From Circinella umbellata (taxonomy: Eukaryota; Mucoromycota; Mucoromycetes; Mucorales; Lichtheimiaceae): a stretch of DNA of 64,000 nucleotides. The notes beneath the pieces were generated by a model. That model made no database searches, was not told the DNA's origin, and saw nothing but the letters and a program-made list of their open reading frames with translations. The position numbers and the translations under genes are program-made. The stretch spans positions 1 to 64,000 of the forward strand of contig JAIWNF010000002.1 in NCBI GenBank assembly GCA_025093555.1, given 5' to 3'. Shown here one piece after another: positions 22,931 to 34,957 of the stretch. How positions within the stretch are numbered: the stretch's first letter is position 1; each line of letters begins with the position of its first letter.

Positions 22931-25900
22931 TTATCGTGAACTCATTGCAGAATCTACACGTTTATCTAAATTACTACTGTCAATTATTTCTTCTGTTGCC
23001 TGTCGTAGCAAAACACTTTCCATAACTGCTTTACGTTCATTTGTTGTCTGTGATTATTATAAATTAAATTATTTATTAATACTATTATCATATATATATA
23101 TCACCTCACACTTTCTCTTTTAATGATAAAATAAATTGTATCCTTTTGTCTTACCTCAAGTCTTTCAAATAAACGCGTGATCATACTATTTCTTCTTGTT
23201 AATAGATCATTCAGGTGATGTTTTTCTTGTTCTAATTGTTCAAGTTCTTCATTGAGTCGTGCACAGTCAAGCTCACATTCTTGTAAACGAGTACTTTCAT
23301 TTTGTAAAGCACGATCACGATCTTGAATTTCACGTTGTAATTCTTGATTCAATCGTGTTAATGCTTGTTGTGTTTGCGTAGATCTTGAACCATGTTTTGT
23401 CTATAAAGAAAAACAAAAAAAAGTAAATTCTCTTTCTTACACACAAAAAATAAATAAATAAGAATATATATTACCTCTGATGATCGTTGATATTGATCCA
23501 AAAGATCATTTAATAGACCATTCTTCTTATTTGCACTTTCCAATTTTTGCTGCAAAGTTCGTTTTGCATTTGCAACTTCTGTTAACTTTTCATTGGCAAG
23601 ACGACGATCCTTTTTTAATTGATCTTCAGTAGCTTTCAATTGTTCTTCCAAATCCACCAATTTTGATTGCCATTCTTCTTCCGCTTCAATCATGCGTGAA
23701 CCCAATTGCTATAAATGTATATGTATTGTCATATACAGAAATTATTTAATATTTTCGTTACACCAAATATACTTCAACAATCAACACCCTTTTTTTTTTC
23801 CCACCATCTCTACAAATAACGTATGTTTCTCCCTTTCTGCTTTTCCCGTTTATTCGCATACCTCTTTCATATCAGCTAAATCATTTTCATAAGCTTGTGC
23901 AGCATCTCTTGCTCCCGCTGTACGATGCTCCATCTGTGATTCCAAACTGGCCATCAACATATCTTTTTCTCGTAACAAATCGGCCATTTCATGTAATTTA
24001 TCTTCCAATTCTTTAATCTCTTCCTTGTGAATTCCTTTTTCACGTTGAATAGCATCTGTTTGGGCATCAAGATGACCTTCCAAAGAAGCAATACGCACAT
24101 CACGTTCACGCATGGCTTGTTCCACTTCTTGAAACTGTCGTTCTAATATTTGAAGATCTTCTTCATATCGATTCTTAGCTTCTTGCGTCTTTTGTAACAT
24201 CATTTCAAGTTCTTCTTCAAGATCTTTAATTTGATCATCCTTATGTTGCATAGTTTGTTCCACTTGGATAAATCGCTCTTCCAATGCGGTCAAATCTGTT
24301 TCATGGGTATCCACATCATCCAACTGTTGTTCGTATTTAGCGATTTGTTCGTCTTTTAATCGTAACTCTTCTTCTAACCGTTCAAGATCTTCATCATAAT
24401 CCCCTTCAGCAGATGATCGTTCATGAAGTCGACGTTCCAATTCTTTAATTAGTTTGTCTTTTTCCTTGTCCCGTGCTTCAAGTTTTTCAGCTCCATTCAT
24501 GACCTGTTTTTTTTTAATTTCAGGGAAAAAAATTAATTTGGTAGCACTCTCCGAATACATCGAATGTTTGTGACATGACAAAATTATATATAACATTCCA
24601 TTGTCATGGTGATAATTGATAATAATGCCAAAAAAAATTACATAAAAACATTAAGTTACCTTGACAACCTGAGCTTCTAGTGCCATAAATTCTTGTTCAC
24701 GTCGTTCGATTTCAGCATCCAATTTGGCAATTTCGTTTCGATGCACATAATCTCGATCGTTCAATTCAGCCTTTAATTTTTCAACTAATTTTGTACGTTC
24801 CGAATTTTCTTGACGTAATTCATTTAATGTTTCAACAAGTTCTGATACATTGACGGAGGATTTTACTCGATTATTACGATCTTGTAACATATCCAACTCT
24901 TGTCGTAACTTTTGGCACTCGGCTGATTTGCTACGTAAAATCTGTTTTGCATCATGTAAAGATCGTACCAAATCATCCATATTTTCATGCATCTTATCAA
25001 TTTCTTTATTCTTATTTATTAATTGAGCCACGACTTCGGAATTCCTTTCTTGCATCCGTCCAAGATTCTAATATAATTAAAATTTTTGCATAAATATTTA
25101 TACATATATTACTATAAACAATAACAGCTATATAAATAAATAAATAAATAATTTTTTTTTTTTTACCTCCTGTAACTCCTGATTTGATTTCAAATAATGT
25201 TCTGCCTTAGATACATAAGCATCTCGATCGGACAAAATGGAACGTACAAGACTATCATTTGGATTATACCGTGCCGGTGTTCGAGTACCTGCTGAGACAC
25301 TATTCAATCCATTTTCTTCACGCAAAAGTTGAATTGTTTGATTTTGTCGTTCTATTGTTTGTTTTGCTTGTAACCATTCTTTTCGATACATATCAACTTC
25401 ATCTTTATTATTGTTATTGTTGGGCTGTAATCTACGATGATTGACCCAATAATCACTACCATCGTCGTCATGGTTATTGTTATTATTATTATGTCGACTG
25501 CCACTACCATTACTATTACTTCGACTAATACGCATAGGACTCGAGTTACGTGATGATCGTACACGAAGTTTTGCATTTTCAGCATTCAAATCAGCCACCA
25601 TTTTATGTAGTCGTTTATTTTCTTCCTGATATTGTGCTGAATTAGTTAATGCTATTTCGTATTCTTCTTGTTCTCCACTGGACATACCATGACGTAAAGG
25701 ACATGTCTGATTATTACGATCTAAGATATCCACGGTTTCTTGTAAATCCAGTATCATTTTTTTGTATCGTTTCAGTTCTTGTGTTAGTGTTTGGATGGTT
25801 ACTTTAAGGTCCACATTCTATTTTTATATACAGAAATATTAGTTTTTTTTAATTAGACTCTATAAAAATAAGAAATCGATATCAAACTATCATTTACAAT

Positions 25901-26769
25901 TTATTTTACCTCCTTAAGAGCATTATCCACTTGATCTGGAGAAATATCATCTAAACGTTTTTCCAAGAAATAGCATTTAAGCTTTAATCCAAAATTTTCC
26001 TTATTTAATATATCGATTGTCTATTGTAAAACAACGAAATTTTTTTTTAATTTAGTAACAAAAAAAAAAGAAATATGAGATAATAATAAATGGGTGATAT
26101 TATGACGACAAGGACAACTTATAAGTCTCCCTTATTTACCTTTTCTTGTTCTTTTAGAGTCAATGTAGCTGATCGTTCCTTTTGTGCTTCAGCTTTACTA
26201 TTGTTATTTCCATTAGTGCTAGTCTCATCATGATACACATCACTTTTATTGATATCATTATTATCATTGTGTAGAGAGTGTTTAGTATGTTGGGTTGCAC
26301 TTGTATTATTATCTGATGATGAATGGATATTCGCGTCTGCCATAGATAATATTTCAAACTGAAGCTCAAGTCGACTTTCTTGATCAAATAAACTTGAATG
26401 GTCATTTAGTAAACTCTGTGTTGTTGTAGGTCTTTGCTGCTGCTGCTGCTGCTGTTGGGCTTCCAAGAGTTGTTGTTGAGTATTTTTATCTGGTAAAGGA
26501 GTTTTTTGTTCGTCTTCGTCTTCGTCTCCTTGTAATATCACATCGTTCTGACTGATGGAATCGGGAATTTCCAAAGGTAAAGGTGAATTCGAAAGGTGAA
26601 ATGAAGATTCGTCTGGAATCATGTTGAAGGACGAATCGGTGCCAAAAAGAGATCCTTTGGTCAAAGAAGGTTCTGAACCAAATTGTAGTGGTTCACTACT
26701 TGTTTCACCATCAAAATGAAGTGGCGATCGTTGTCGTGTCGTTCCACGCCAACTACTACTATTTTGCAT
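22931..26769 (-). CDS. centrosomin-family (CM1/Cnn_1N) coiled-coil protein
   Basis: Likely recruits or activates gamma-tubulin complexes at the spindle pole body or other microtubule-organising centres, as known for CM1 proteins such as fission yeast Mto1/Pcp1 and animal centrosomin. Eight exons (26769-26140, 26020-25910, 25817-25167, 25067-24660, 24503-23862, 23708-23475, 23400-23155, 23047-22931) join in frame to 1012 aa. Residues 1-200 are disordered with a poly-Gln run and acidic patch. The CM1 motif spans about 203-265: LTLKEQEKTIDILNKENFGL, then KLKCYFLEKRLDDISPDQV, then ALKENVDLKVTIQTL. A Ser/Asn-rich linker follows, then about 600 residues of heptad-rich coiled coil. I see no obvious PACT domain at the C-terminus, so it may be closer to Mto1 than to Pcp1; that orthology is inference. 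The start is the first ATG of an open 210-codon exon. Confidence 0.92.
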
Positions 26770-28826
26770 TGAGGGTTATTTCGTTGTTTAATGTATATTC
26801 TAATATGCTTCTGTGAAATGAAGAGAGAGAGAGAGAGAAAGAGAAAAAAAAAAAGAAAGTTGAGCGGAGAGAGAGAGAGAGAGATATGATAAAGAGAGAG
26901 AGGAAAATAAAGGTACTTTTTTTTTTCTTTTTGGACAGCACCAAAGAAATGCACCAAAGCAAAAGATAAAGAAGAGACTGGAAAGTTTTTTTTTGGTAAA
27001 AGAGTTATTATTCTAGTGTTTGTCTCTTACTCTTTTTTTTTCAACATAAAAAAAAAACAAACAGCATGAATCCTCGTGGTTTAACTAAATATTATAAACA
27101 AGTTTTTTTTTTACTTCATTCTAACTAGCTGGACTATATAGTCTATATAACTCGCCACCGATTCTTTTTTTTTATAATACAATGTAATGAATGTATATAA
27201 AGGGGTATATATATATATATATATATGTTGAGTATTATTGATTATAAGTAAAATATATTGCATTAGAGGGTTTCACAATGTGTTCCGTGAATTGATTTAT
27301 TCTATAAAATGTAAACATTGTTGTTGTTGTTGTTGCTCCTTGCAACAAAAAAGGAAAGGTACCTTTTTTTCTTGGTTATTATTAGTTATTGTTACTCCTT
27401 TCTTATGAATATCTATGGGGGTCTTCTTTTTCTTCTTCATTATAACTAATATTATTATTATTATTATTCTTGCTATTATTATTGTTTTATGATAGATTAA
27501 TACAAAGTATTTTCTAGTAAAAAAACATATAATCATGTCAAATGATATTATATGTCGATCAGTAATTAAGCATTTTAGTAGGTCCTGATGCTAAAAAAGC
27601 ATTTTCTCCTTCTAATAATATACATGTGCTTAATGGTATGTACTGGTGATATATTTACTTTATACCAATAAATCTTTTGGGGTATATGCATATATAGACT
27701 TTTTCATGAAAAAATATTTGAGTTTGGCCGATCTTTTGTAAGGAACCCTGTCTTTTCCCTCTTCTCTCTTATCTTGGGACTCAAGTGACATACTATCATG
27801 TTGACCACAAGTTTATTAATAATGTATCGCATAATGATTCTATCTATACACGGTTAAAAAAAGAATAATTCCGCTTCTCACCATCGACTGATCATGATGG
27901 TATTAAATGACATCAACAATTATTACTAAATTAGTCAATATTATTGTTCAGGGCAATACGTAATAATAACAATCATAATAATAAGACCCAAATACAAACA
28001 AAAAAGCCAAACATTATTAATAAAAAATTTATGCATTCTATTATTATTGAGCTACAGCTATGGCTCATATATCTTACATTATATAACTTTTATTGTATAT
28101 GTATGAAGAAAATTAAAGGAGATGGAAACGATAAAAAAAAACATTATGCTTTTGCTCTTTGACAATTGTGTTTCCGGTACTGACTAATAAATATAATAGA
28201 AATAACAAGAAAGTAGATATGATGGTGTACTTTTCACAGAAATTTTGCCCGTGTGCAACTATATAAGCTTTACTTGTTAAAAAAGTAAGAAGGGTTACGA
28301 CTTGTACTATAAAAAAGACTTTGGGAGGAGTGAATGTTGTGGTGTTAGTAAAAGATTTCAGAAAAAGGCACTTTCTTGTATATATTAGATGTAGTATATT
28401 CACTATTTACCCTGATATAGATCGTGATGGAGCATATAAAAAGGTATGATGTCATAATACATTACTCAGTAAAGAGAAAATAGTTATGATAATAGTAAGA
28501 ATATTATTTTTTACTTATTTTTTATAACCATATAAAAGTGTTAGGATGGTTTGTGTCCATTTTTATAAGAGAAGCTATAATTTTCTTTTTGCACTATATA
28601 AAAGTAGCTCAATTTGATAACTGATCAAGCTTATATTGACAATCTTTTGAGTTATTAGGAACAGTGAAATGATTAATTGAGCCAATTGAATATTTACTTG
28701 ATTTGATAGATCAACCTCAGTAGACACAAACTGTTACCTGTTATATTACCTCTTTTCCCTCTCAATTATGCTGTATAAGTTGATTATACATTTTTAAAAA
28801 AATAATACATTGTTTTTTCTTTTACA
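26770..28826. other. intergenic, no gene seen
   Basis: Upstream region of the CM1 gene, with GA-rich runs at 26820-26900 and an (AT)n run at about 27205-27226. The remainder is AT-rich, with a GTT/ATT run at 27318-27336 and ATT repeats near 27450-27485. No supported gene. Confidence 0.4.
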
Positions 28827-29027
28827 ATGATATCTAAAGGTTCGAGAATCCATGTAATTACATAAGCTGAATTACAGTATGAAGGTGAAAAAATAGCAAG
28901 CAGCAAACCAAATTCTCATTCACTGCTTGGTGCTACCCAAGAGTTTCCAAAATTAAAATCAGCTATATCATACGTTTTTAAACATAAAACTACTCCAGTA
29001 TACATAAGTCTCGAAGGGCAGAAGTAA
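28827..29027 (+). pseudogene. short decayed frame, unrecognised
   Basis: From ATG 28827 a 67-codon frame ends at TAA 29025-29027 with a single in-frame TAA at 28863-28865. The part after the stop has strongly protein-like content: AELQYEGEKIASSKPNSHSL, then GATQEFPKLKSAISYVFKHK, then TTPVYISLEGQK. It may be a dead exon or the 3' exon of something spliced, since ATTACAG at 28871-28877 resembles an acceptor. No family recognised. Confidence 0.3.
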
Positions 29028-32000
29028 CTAGTCCCTAGATCTGTGCCTGGAGGCAGCGCGTCTCACAGCGCGTGAAATCTTCCAGAAAGAAGCAATAGTA
29101 ATATGAAATAAGGCATCAAAAATGTCAATTATTACTACTATTTTATATCAGACACATCAATGGAAGATATAAAAGATATAATGGATTATTATTGTTACTA
29201 TTGAACCTTATTAATATAAAGCTCATGACATTCTTTTCTACATCTTTCCAGTTCAATACTTGGATAGATATAAGTAGCTGCGGATGAACTCGTATTATAA
29301 TGTTATTTTTATATATTATTACATCTGATTGACATGTAATAATCCATACGTTACATTTAGCCATATCGTTCCTTTTTCTCTCCTTATTCTTTTATCAACT
29401 TTTTAATTTATCCATTGTTTCAATACTTTTTAATTGAATTTGTATAAGTATGTTACTAATTCCGTTGTCAATGGCGTATGACAGAAAATATATTTCCGGT
29501 TTGATTAGATCACGTACCCGCGGCTTTTTGGAAACTGTACCGCTCTTTGTACTAATCGTGACAAAAGTGACAAAAGTGAAAAAAAAAGAAAAAAAAGAAA
29601 AAAAAAGAGTACATGGTATTTGAAAACATGACATGTGAGGAGAAGCGTTTTATGGAAGTAAAGATCAACCAACATCAATTATAAGAAATAAAATATTGAC
29701 TTCAAGCACCAAAGGTACAAACCATATTTCTGTTTATTTCACAAATACTATGCAGAGAGTGTATATACCACCCTGAATACTTAGAGACTATATTTGTATC
29801 TTATATTAGTGTTAAAACTTTATAAGCAGCAACAAAATAGTACTTTTTCATTTAATCAATAGATTGATATATACATCGTTCCCCCCATACTGGGGTTTTT
29901 CAGTTATTGCCACAACCCCAATATCACCTTGTAAATATTATTATTCTTTTCATTCCGTACCGCAAGGAAGCGACCATATACCCATAGGTGCAGGTCAATC
30001 TAGTCTTCCATAATAAATATAAATTTTAAACTATACATCGTTCCAAAAATATTTAAAATTGAATATACCAGGTGTATTACTATGACCAGTACCTTTTTCA
30101 ATTTTTCTTATTGCCCTTAAGGTCTTTCATATCACTATGCTAACAGGATCGAACTCGAGCGGATATGTCCTATTAAGACGCGGCGTTCACTTGGTCATTT
30201 TTTTCTTTCTCTTATTATAAGTAAATTCAATCTAATATGACTAGTATTTATTATCAAGTAATAATAATGGACGTAGTACGCGGTAAAAATACTTGTAGAG
30301 AAAATAATAGTGGTGTTTTCTGTATATAACTTACTCAAAGGTACTTGATATAGTTTTTGAAAAGACAAATAAATTCAATTTTTCTTTTACAATTTTCATT
30401 ATGTAACAAGACTTGTCTAGTAGTGAATATTAGAAGTATATGATTACTTTTGATGCAATATTTGTAATTGAAAATAAAATTGCTGGTTATAGATAATAGT
30501 ATCTGTTTAACTATTCTTGTTATCTACATATAGAACAAAAAGCTGTTATATAGTTATCAGTGTCTGTTTCTATTGCTCATATCCATTAATAGTAATATCA
30601 TTTTTTAGTAATGTGATTTGTTTTTTTTTTTTACTCTGTCTTTATATTAAATATTAGATCTTTCATCGATATAGTTGGCGTGGTAATTATTACTCGACGG
30701 GTGAAAAAAAAAGTTATACTTTTTCTTTGCCCTGCTAAGCACTTTAAAGTTTAGACGATCATTGCCTTGTATACTCTTTCTTTTCAAGTCAAGTGATTTA
30801 TGTAAGGCTTCTCCGAAATAGTGAAAATAGATCACAGGCTTGATGATAATGTTTTCTTTATAGAGGAAAACCCCATCCTTCATCCTCATCAGTTGACGAT
30901 AATGATGATAGTGATGATGTCAGCTCATGTTGATTGACTTTATTAGTAAAAGTATTACACTGGTACAGATTATTGACAGTTACTGTCATGTTTTTTTTTT
31001 CTTTAAAAATTTTCAAATACGAATAATATTTATAAAGAGATGGAACTTTAATATTCCATCTTCATTGTTACTGCTGAGTTCATTTTTTTATATGAAACAA
31101 GGTTATTGTTTTTGTGAGAAGAGAGAAAGAGAAGAAAGAGTGCGGAACGGAAACGGAGTCTATTATTTATGCCGTTTTTGATATTTATTAAATCAATTGT
31201 GAAATGTCAGGAACAGCTAAAGAGAAAAAATGACGTTATCTTTAACAAAAGCACTTTAAAGATGTTCAGGGATAAATATTTTTGGTGTTACTTTCAGTAA
31301 TGGCTTAAAAATCATGTTATTACGTTTTTAAATTTAAGTTTAAAAAATTCAATAAAGAAACATATACTATGAAAATGATGGATTGGGTACGGAAGCACGG
31401 AAGAGAAAAATAAAGACAATTGAAATAGATCACTAGATATAGGTAGCTACCATACTGGTATATAGTTTACTCATGCTTTATGTTACATAGCTACTGTTGT
31501 CATTATTATTTTTACTATACTCGATTTGTTTTTTCTTATTAGAAAGAAAGAAAGCTGTTATAAATATTGTTATTCCATGCTTTGTGTACTGGGTAACCCA
31601 TCATCGTTTTCGGTTATAACTTTGCGAGCACCAATCATTTACCAAAAACTAAAAAAAAAATTATGTGTGAAGCTAAGAAAAAAAGCCCCAACTTGTGGAC
31701 TTGATGATGTGCTATTTTTGAATTTATCATCGTAAGAAAAGTAAATAAGCAGCTGTTGCTATAATATCCTGGGTACATATTGTATAGTCATTTTTGTTGA
31801 TTTATATATTGTTCCATACCATTGCATTTCTTTTTTCTTTTAAATATCTCGGAAACATAAAAGAATAACTAAAACATATTAAATTATAAGAATAAGTTAA
31901 AGGCTATCATGCACTCGTGTGCATCTTCTTTTTCTTTAAATTACCCCACTAAAAAAGACCCGTGATTCAATCCCATGTCTAATAGATAATTCGAACCAGT

Positions 32001-33590
32001 TTTTGTCATCTGGCTATTTTCTTTGGGACGACGTCCCCATATCAAATCAGCGTTTGATATTCCCAGATGCAATATATATATATATATATATTTATAAGTT
32101 GACGGAGTACTCGTTATTATTAATATAGATGTATGTTTACACAAAGTAAAAAAAGAGCTATGACATGATGGCATTCTGCAGTGTAATGAAAATATTTGGC
32201 GGGAAAAAAAGGCAAGAGTTTATCATATACACAAGATAGTATTCGCGTGACAGACTTTGCCTCCACAGAAACTTACCTTTTTTGTTTATACAAATAAGAA
32301 AAAAAAACTACTAGATTAAAAAATAATATCGAGTCCATTCGGTCCTAAAACAATGCCGTTCCTTTTCCAAATAAATGAATAAGATTACACTAACTTTTGT
32401 TGTTACATTGACACATTGGCAATATAAAAACCACAGTCTACATTCATTATGTACTAGAGAAAAAAAAAAGAGCAAGTAATGCCTCTCTCTTTTTTCTTAA
32501 ACTTTATAGTCCGCATCTTGTTCCCTTTGAAAAGGAAAAATATCTTTATAGTTGAATAGCTGTTCTTGGCGAGATAAAATAGTTTTTTTTTTTATTGTAC
32601 ATCTTCTTGGCAGCAGTATTTTTTTTTTAATTTTTTCAGTATCAACTTGTTAAAAAAAAAACGGAAGAACGTTACTATGGCATAAAACATGAAACATGAA
32701 CTCTTTTATGCATACCCTTTTACAAAAATAATCGGGTAATGCAACATCTCTAAACTCCCGTCATTTGCATTCTCCGCATCGTGTGACAAGAAAAAATAGT
32801 TCGGACGATCAAGAAGTAAAAGAAAAAAAAAACGAACGACAAAGAAAATATACGACGTCGATCCTATCACTTCTTCTTTTTATTTATTCCCGAGGCCTTA
32901 ATAGTTTTTCTGTCCACCTTTTTATTAAGCTTCTCCTTAACCAAGAGAGCGCGACGTCTTTTCTTCGACTCTTGTACATATTAGTTAAAATGCATAAAGG
33001 CAGGAATAATAATAATGGAAAAAGCGCATAATTGCATTTTTACTAGAAACGGAGTAAATGTTATGAACTTTTTTTTTGTAACTCCCCCCCCTCTTTTTAC
33101 ACTATTTTTTACTCCTTCCTCTTATTTTCTCTCCCCCCCCCGTTCTTGTAACGAGATGCCGAGCCTACTTTGTGTTCCATAAAAGGAACGGTACTGTATC
33201 TTTCATCATCAATGAAAAAGTTTTTATAGGCTAGCTCAATTGGGTTCTGTCATACCGAGTACATTACATTTTGCAGTTGCAGAGTAAAAGTTCTTTTTTT
33301 TTTTTTCATTCCCATGATGGTTCTCTATTGTATTACGGTTTTTTCTTTTTTGCGCTGGTCCGCGCGCGTCATCGTTTATAAAACTTTGATAAATATTTGT
33401 TTTCCCACCTCTCTTCTTCTTTCTTCTTTCCTCTTTATTTTTATTTTACATCTTTTTCTTCCATTAAAAAAAGCGACACCTTTTTTTAAACTCTTTTTTT
33501 TTTCATTTTTTATTTACATTGACTTAGAGCAAGAGACAGATAAAATTTATATAATATAAAATATATATTAAAAAAAAACGTAATAATAAA
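29028..33590. other. intergenic, no gene seen
   Basis: AT-rich DNA. A small palindrome-like GC-rich site occurs at about 29056-29079 (GCGCGTCTCACAGCGCG). The last ~550 bp before the bHLH gene are T/C-rich with C8-9 runs (33084-33091, 33134-33142) and probably form its promoter and leader. No supported gene. Confidence 0.4.
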
Positions 33591-34957
33591 ATGTTAACTG
33601 GCGCAGCAGAAGACCAACAAACGACACCAAGACCCTCTTCACGTTTGGCACACCCAACATCTTACCATCTTCAGCAAATGCGATTCAAAGACCAAGCAGC
33701 TATTGGCTTAGATCCTACACAAATGATGGATAGTCAACATATTTTCTTTGCACAGCATCAAAATCCTCAAGAAAGTTCACCAAACTTATCGGATCTCGAT
33801 TATTCGGAGCTTACTACGACTTCTTCCGTTACCGGTATGCCACCACCGGATCTTCAACAACACCACCAACAGCAACGATCGCCCATACTCCGTCAACAAC
33901 CATCACAACTTTCGCATACTCAGCATCATGATTCAGCACAAAATTATATGTATGACCAACAACAACAAGAGTCAAACTATTCACCTAATAGTAATCATAA
34001 ACGGTTATCCAATAGCAGTTTAGTAGATGAGCAGCAACAGCAACAACAACGTTATCCTTATAATGCAACAACAAATACAACTGGTAATCCTAATATGATG
34101 TATTATTCCCCTACAGCAACAACAAGCTCAGAGTATTATTACAAGTCAACACCATCATCATTCGCAGTAAGTGCTCCTGCTAATATTGGATATAACCACA
34201 TGCACCATCCTTCTTTGGTGGATGAAGGCGCAGCAACCGTCATGGCCCCAGGTCCCGGTCGTATCATGGCTGACCAACCTATTTATGACCATCATCAACA
34301 ACAGCCATCTCATCCACAAGGGAATAATAATCGAAATAGCATGCAACAAGAAACCGGAGATCAAACAGAGCCGTATGATGGTGATTTTGCAGCTCAAGCA
34401 AAGTAAGTCTTTTTGTGAACCCAACAAGATATACTTATTTTTATTTATTTTTGGTGGGATGAGAGAAAGTATTAATTTTATAGCTTATAATAATAGTAGT
34501 ATGTATATTATGTGCATAGAAGCTAACCTAATAACATTATAATTTTTTTTTAGTCTACAAGCAATTATGGAGAAACGGCGACGACGACGAGAATCACATA
34601 ATGCGGGTAAGAGCCCATATTTCTTTTTTAATGGACTTTTTTCATAATACATATTCTTTGTCCCAGTTTTGATTTAACGAACCATTCTTTAATATAATAG
34701 TGGAGCGACGTCGACGAGACAATATTAATGATCGTATTCAGGAGTTGGGCACTTTATTGCCTGAATCTTTGACAGCAGAAGAAGGTGGTGTTGCTCGACT
34801 CAACAAAGGGACCATTTTGCGCAAGAGTGTTGAACAAATTAGAATGATGCAAAAAGATTTGCACAATTATCAACAACGCGTTCGAGAGCTTGAAGAAACA
34901 CTTAATCAACTTAACCACCAAAATTCTTCACGAAGGGCTAGGAACACTCGAATGTAA
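33591..34957 (+). CDS. bHLH-zipper transcription factor (MiT/TFE-like)
   Basis: A nuclear DNA-binding regulator. Three exons (33591-34402, 34554-34606, 34701-34957) join in frame to 373 aa. The first 270 residues are Gln/His/Asn/Ser-rich and probably a disordered activation region. The bHLH starts near residue 279: [20 protein letters not shown], then [12 protein letters not shown], a loop, then [18 protein letters not shown]. The His, Glu and Arg at the E-box positions (H-x3-E-x3-R) are present, which in this family predicts binding to CACGTG-type sites. A short leucine zipper follows ([19 protein letters not shown]). The helix 1 and helix 2 wording is closest to animal MITF/TFEB (NINDRIKELGTL, NKGTIL) and to some fungal bHLH proteins; orthology is inferred. 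The basic region is split by two small introns. The start is the first ATG of the open exon. Confidence 0.93.

Noticed and set aside
31950..32030. tRNA-like B-box (GGTTCGAATT on the minus strand)
   Set aside because: No acceptor or anticodon stem could be folded around it.
34158..34542. Frames overlapping the bHLH gene on both strands
   Set aside because: They are shadows of the Gln/His-rich first exon, while the bHLH exon chain is coherent.
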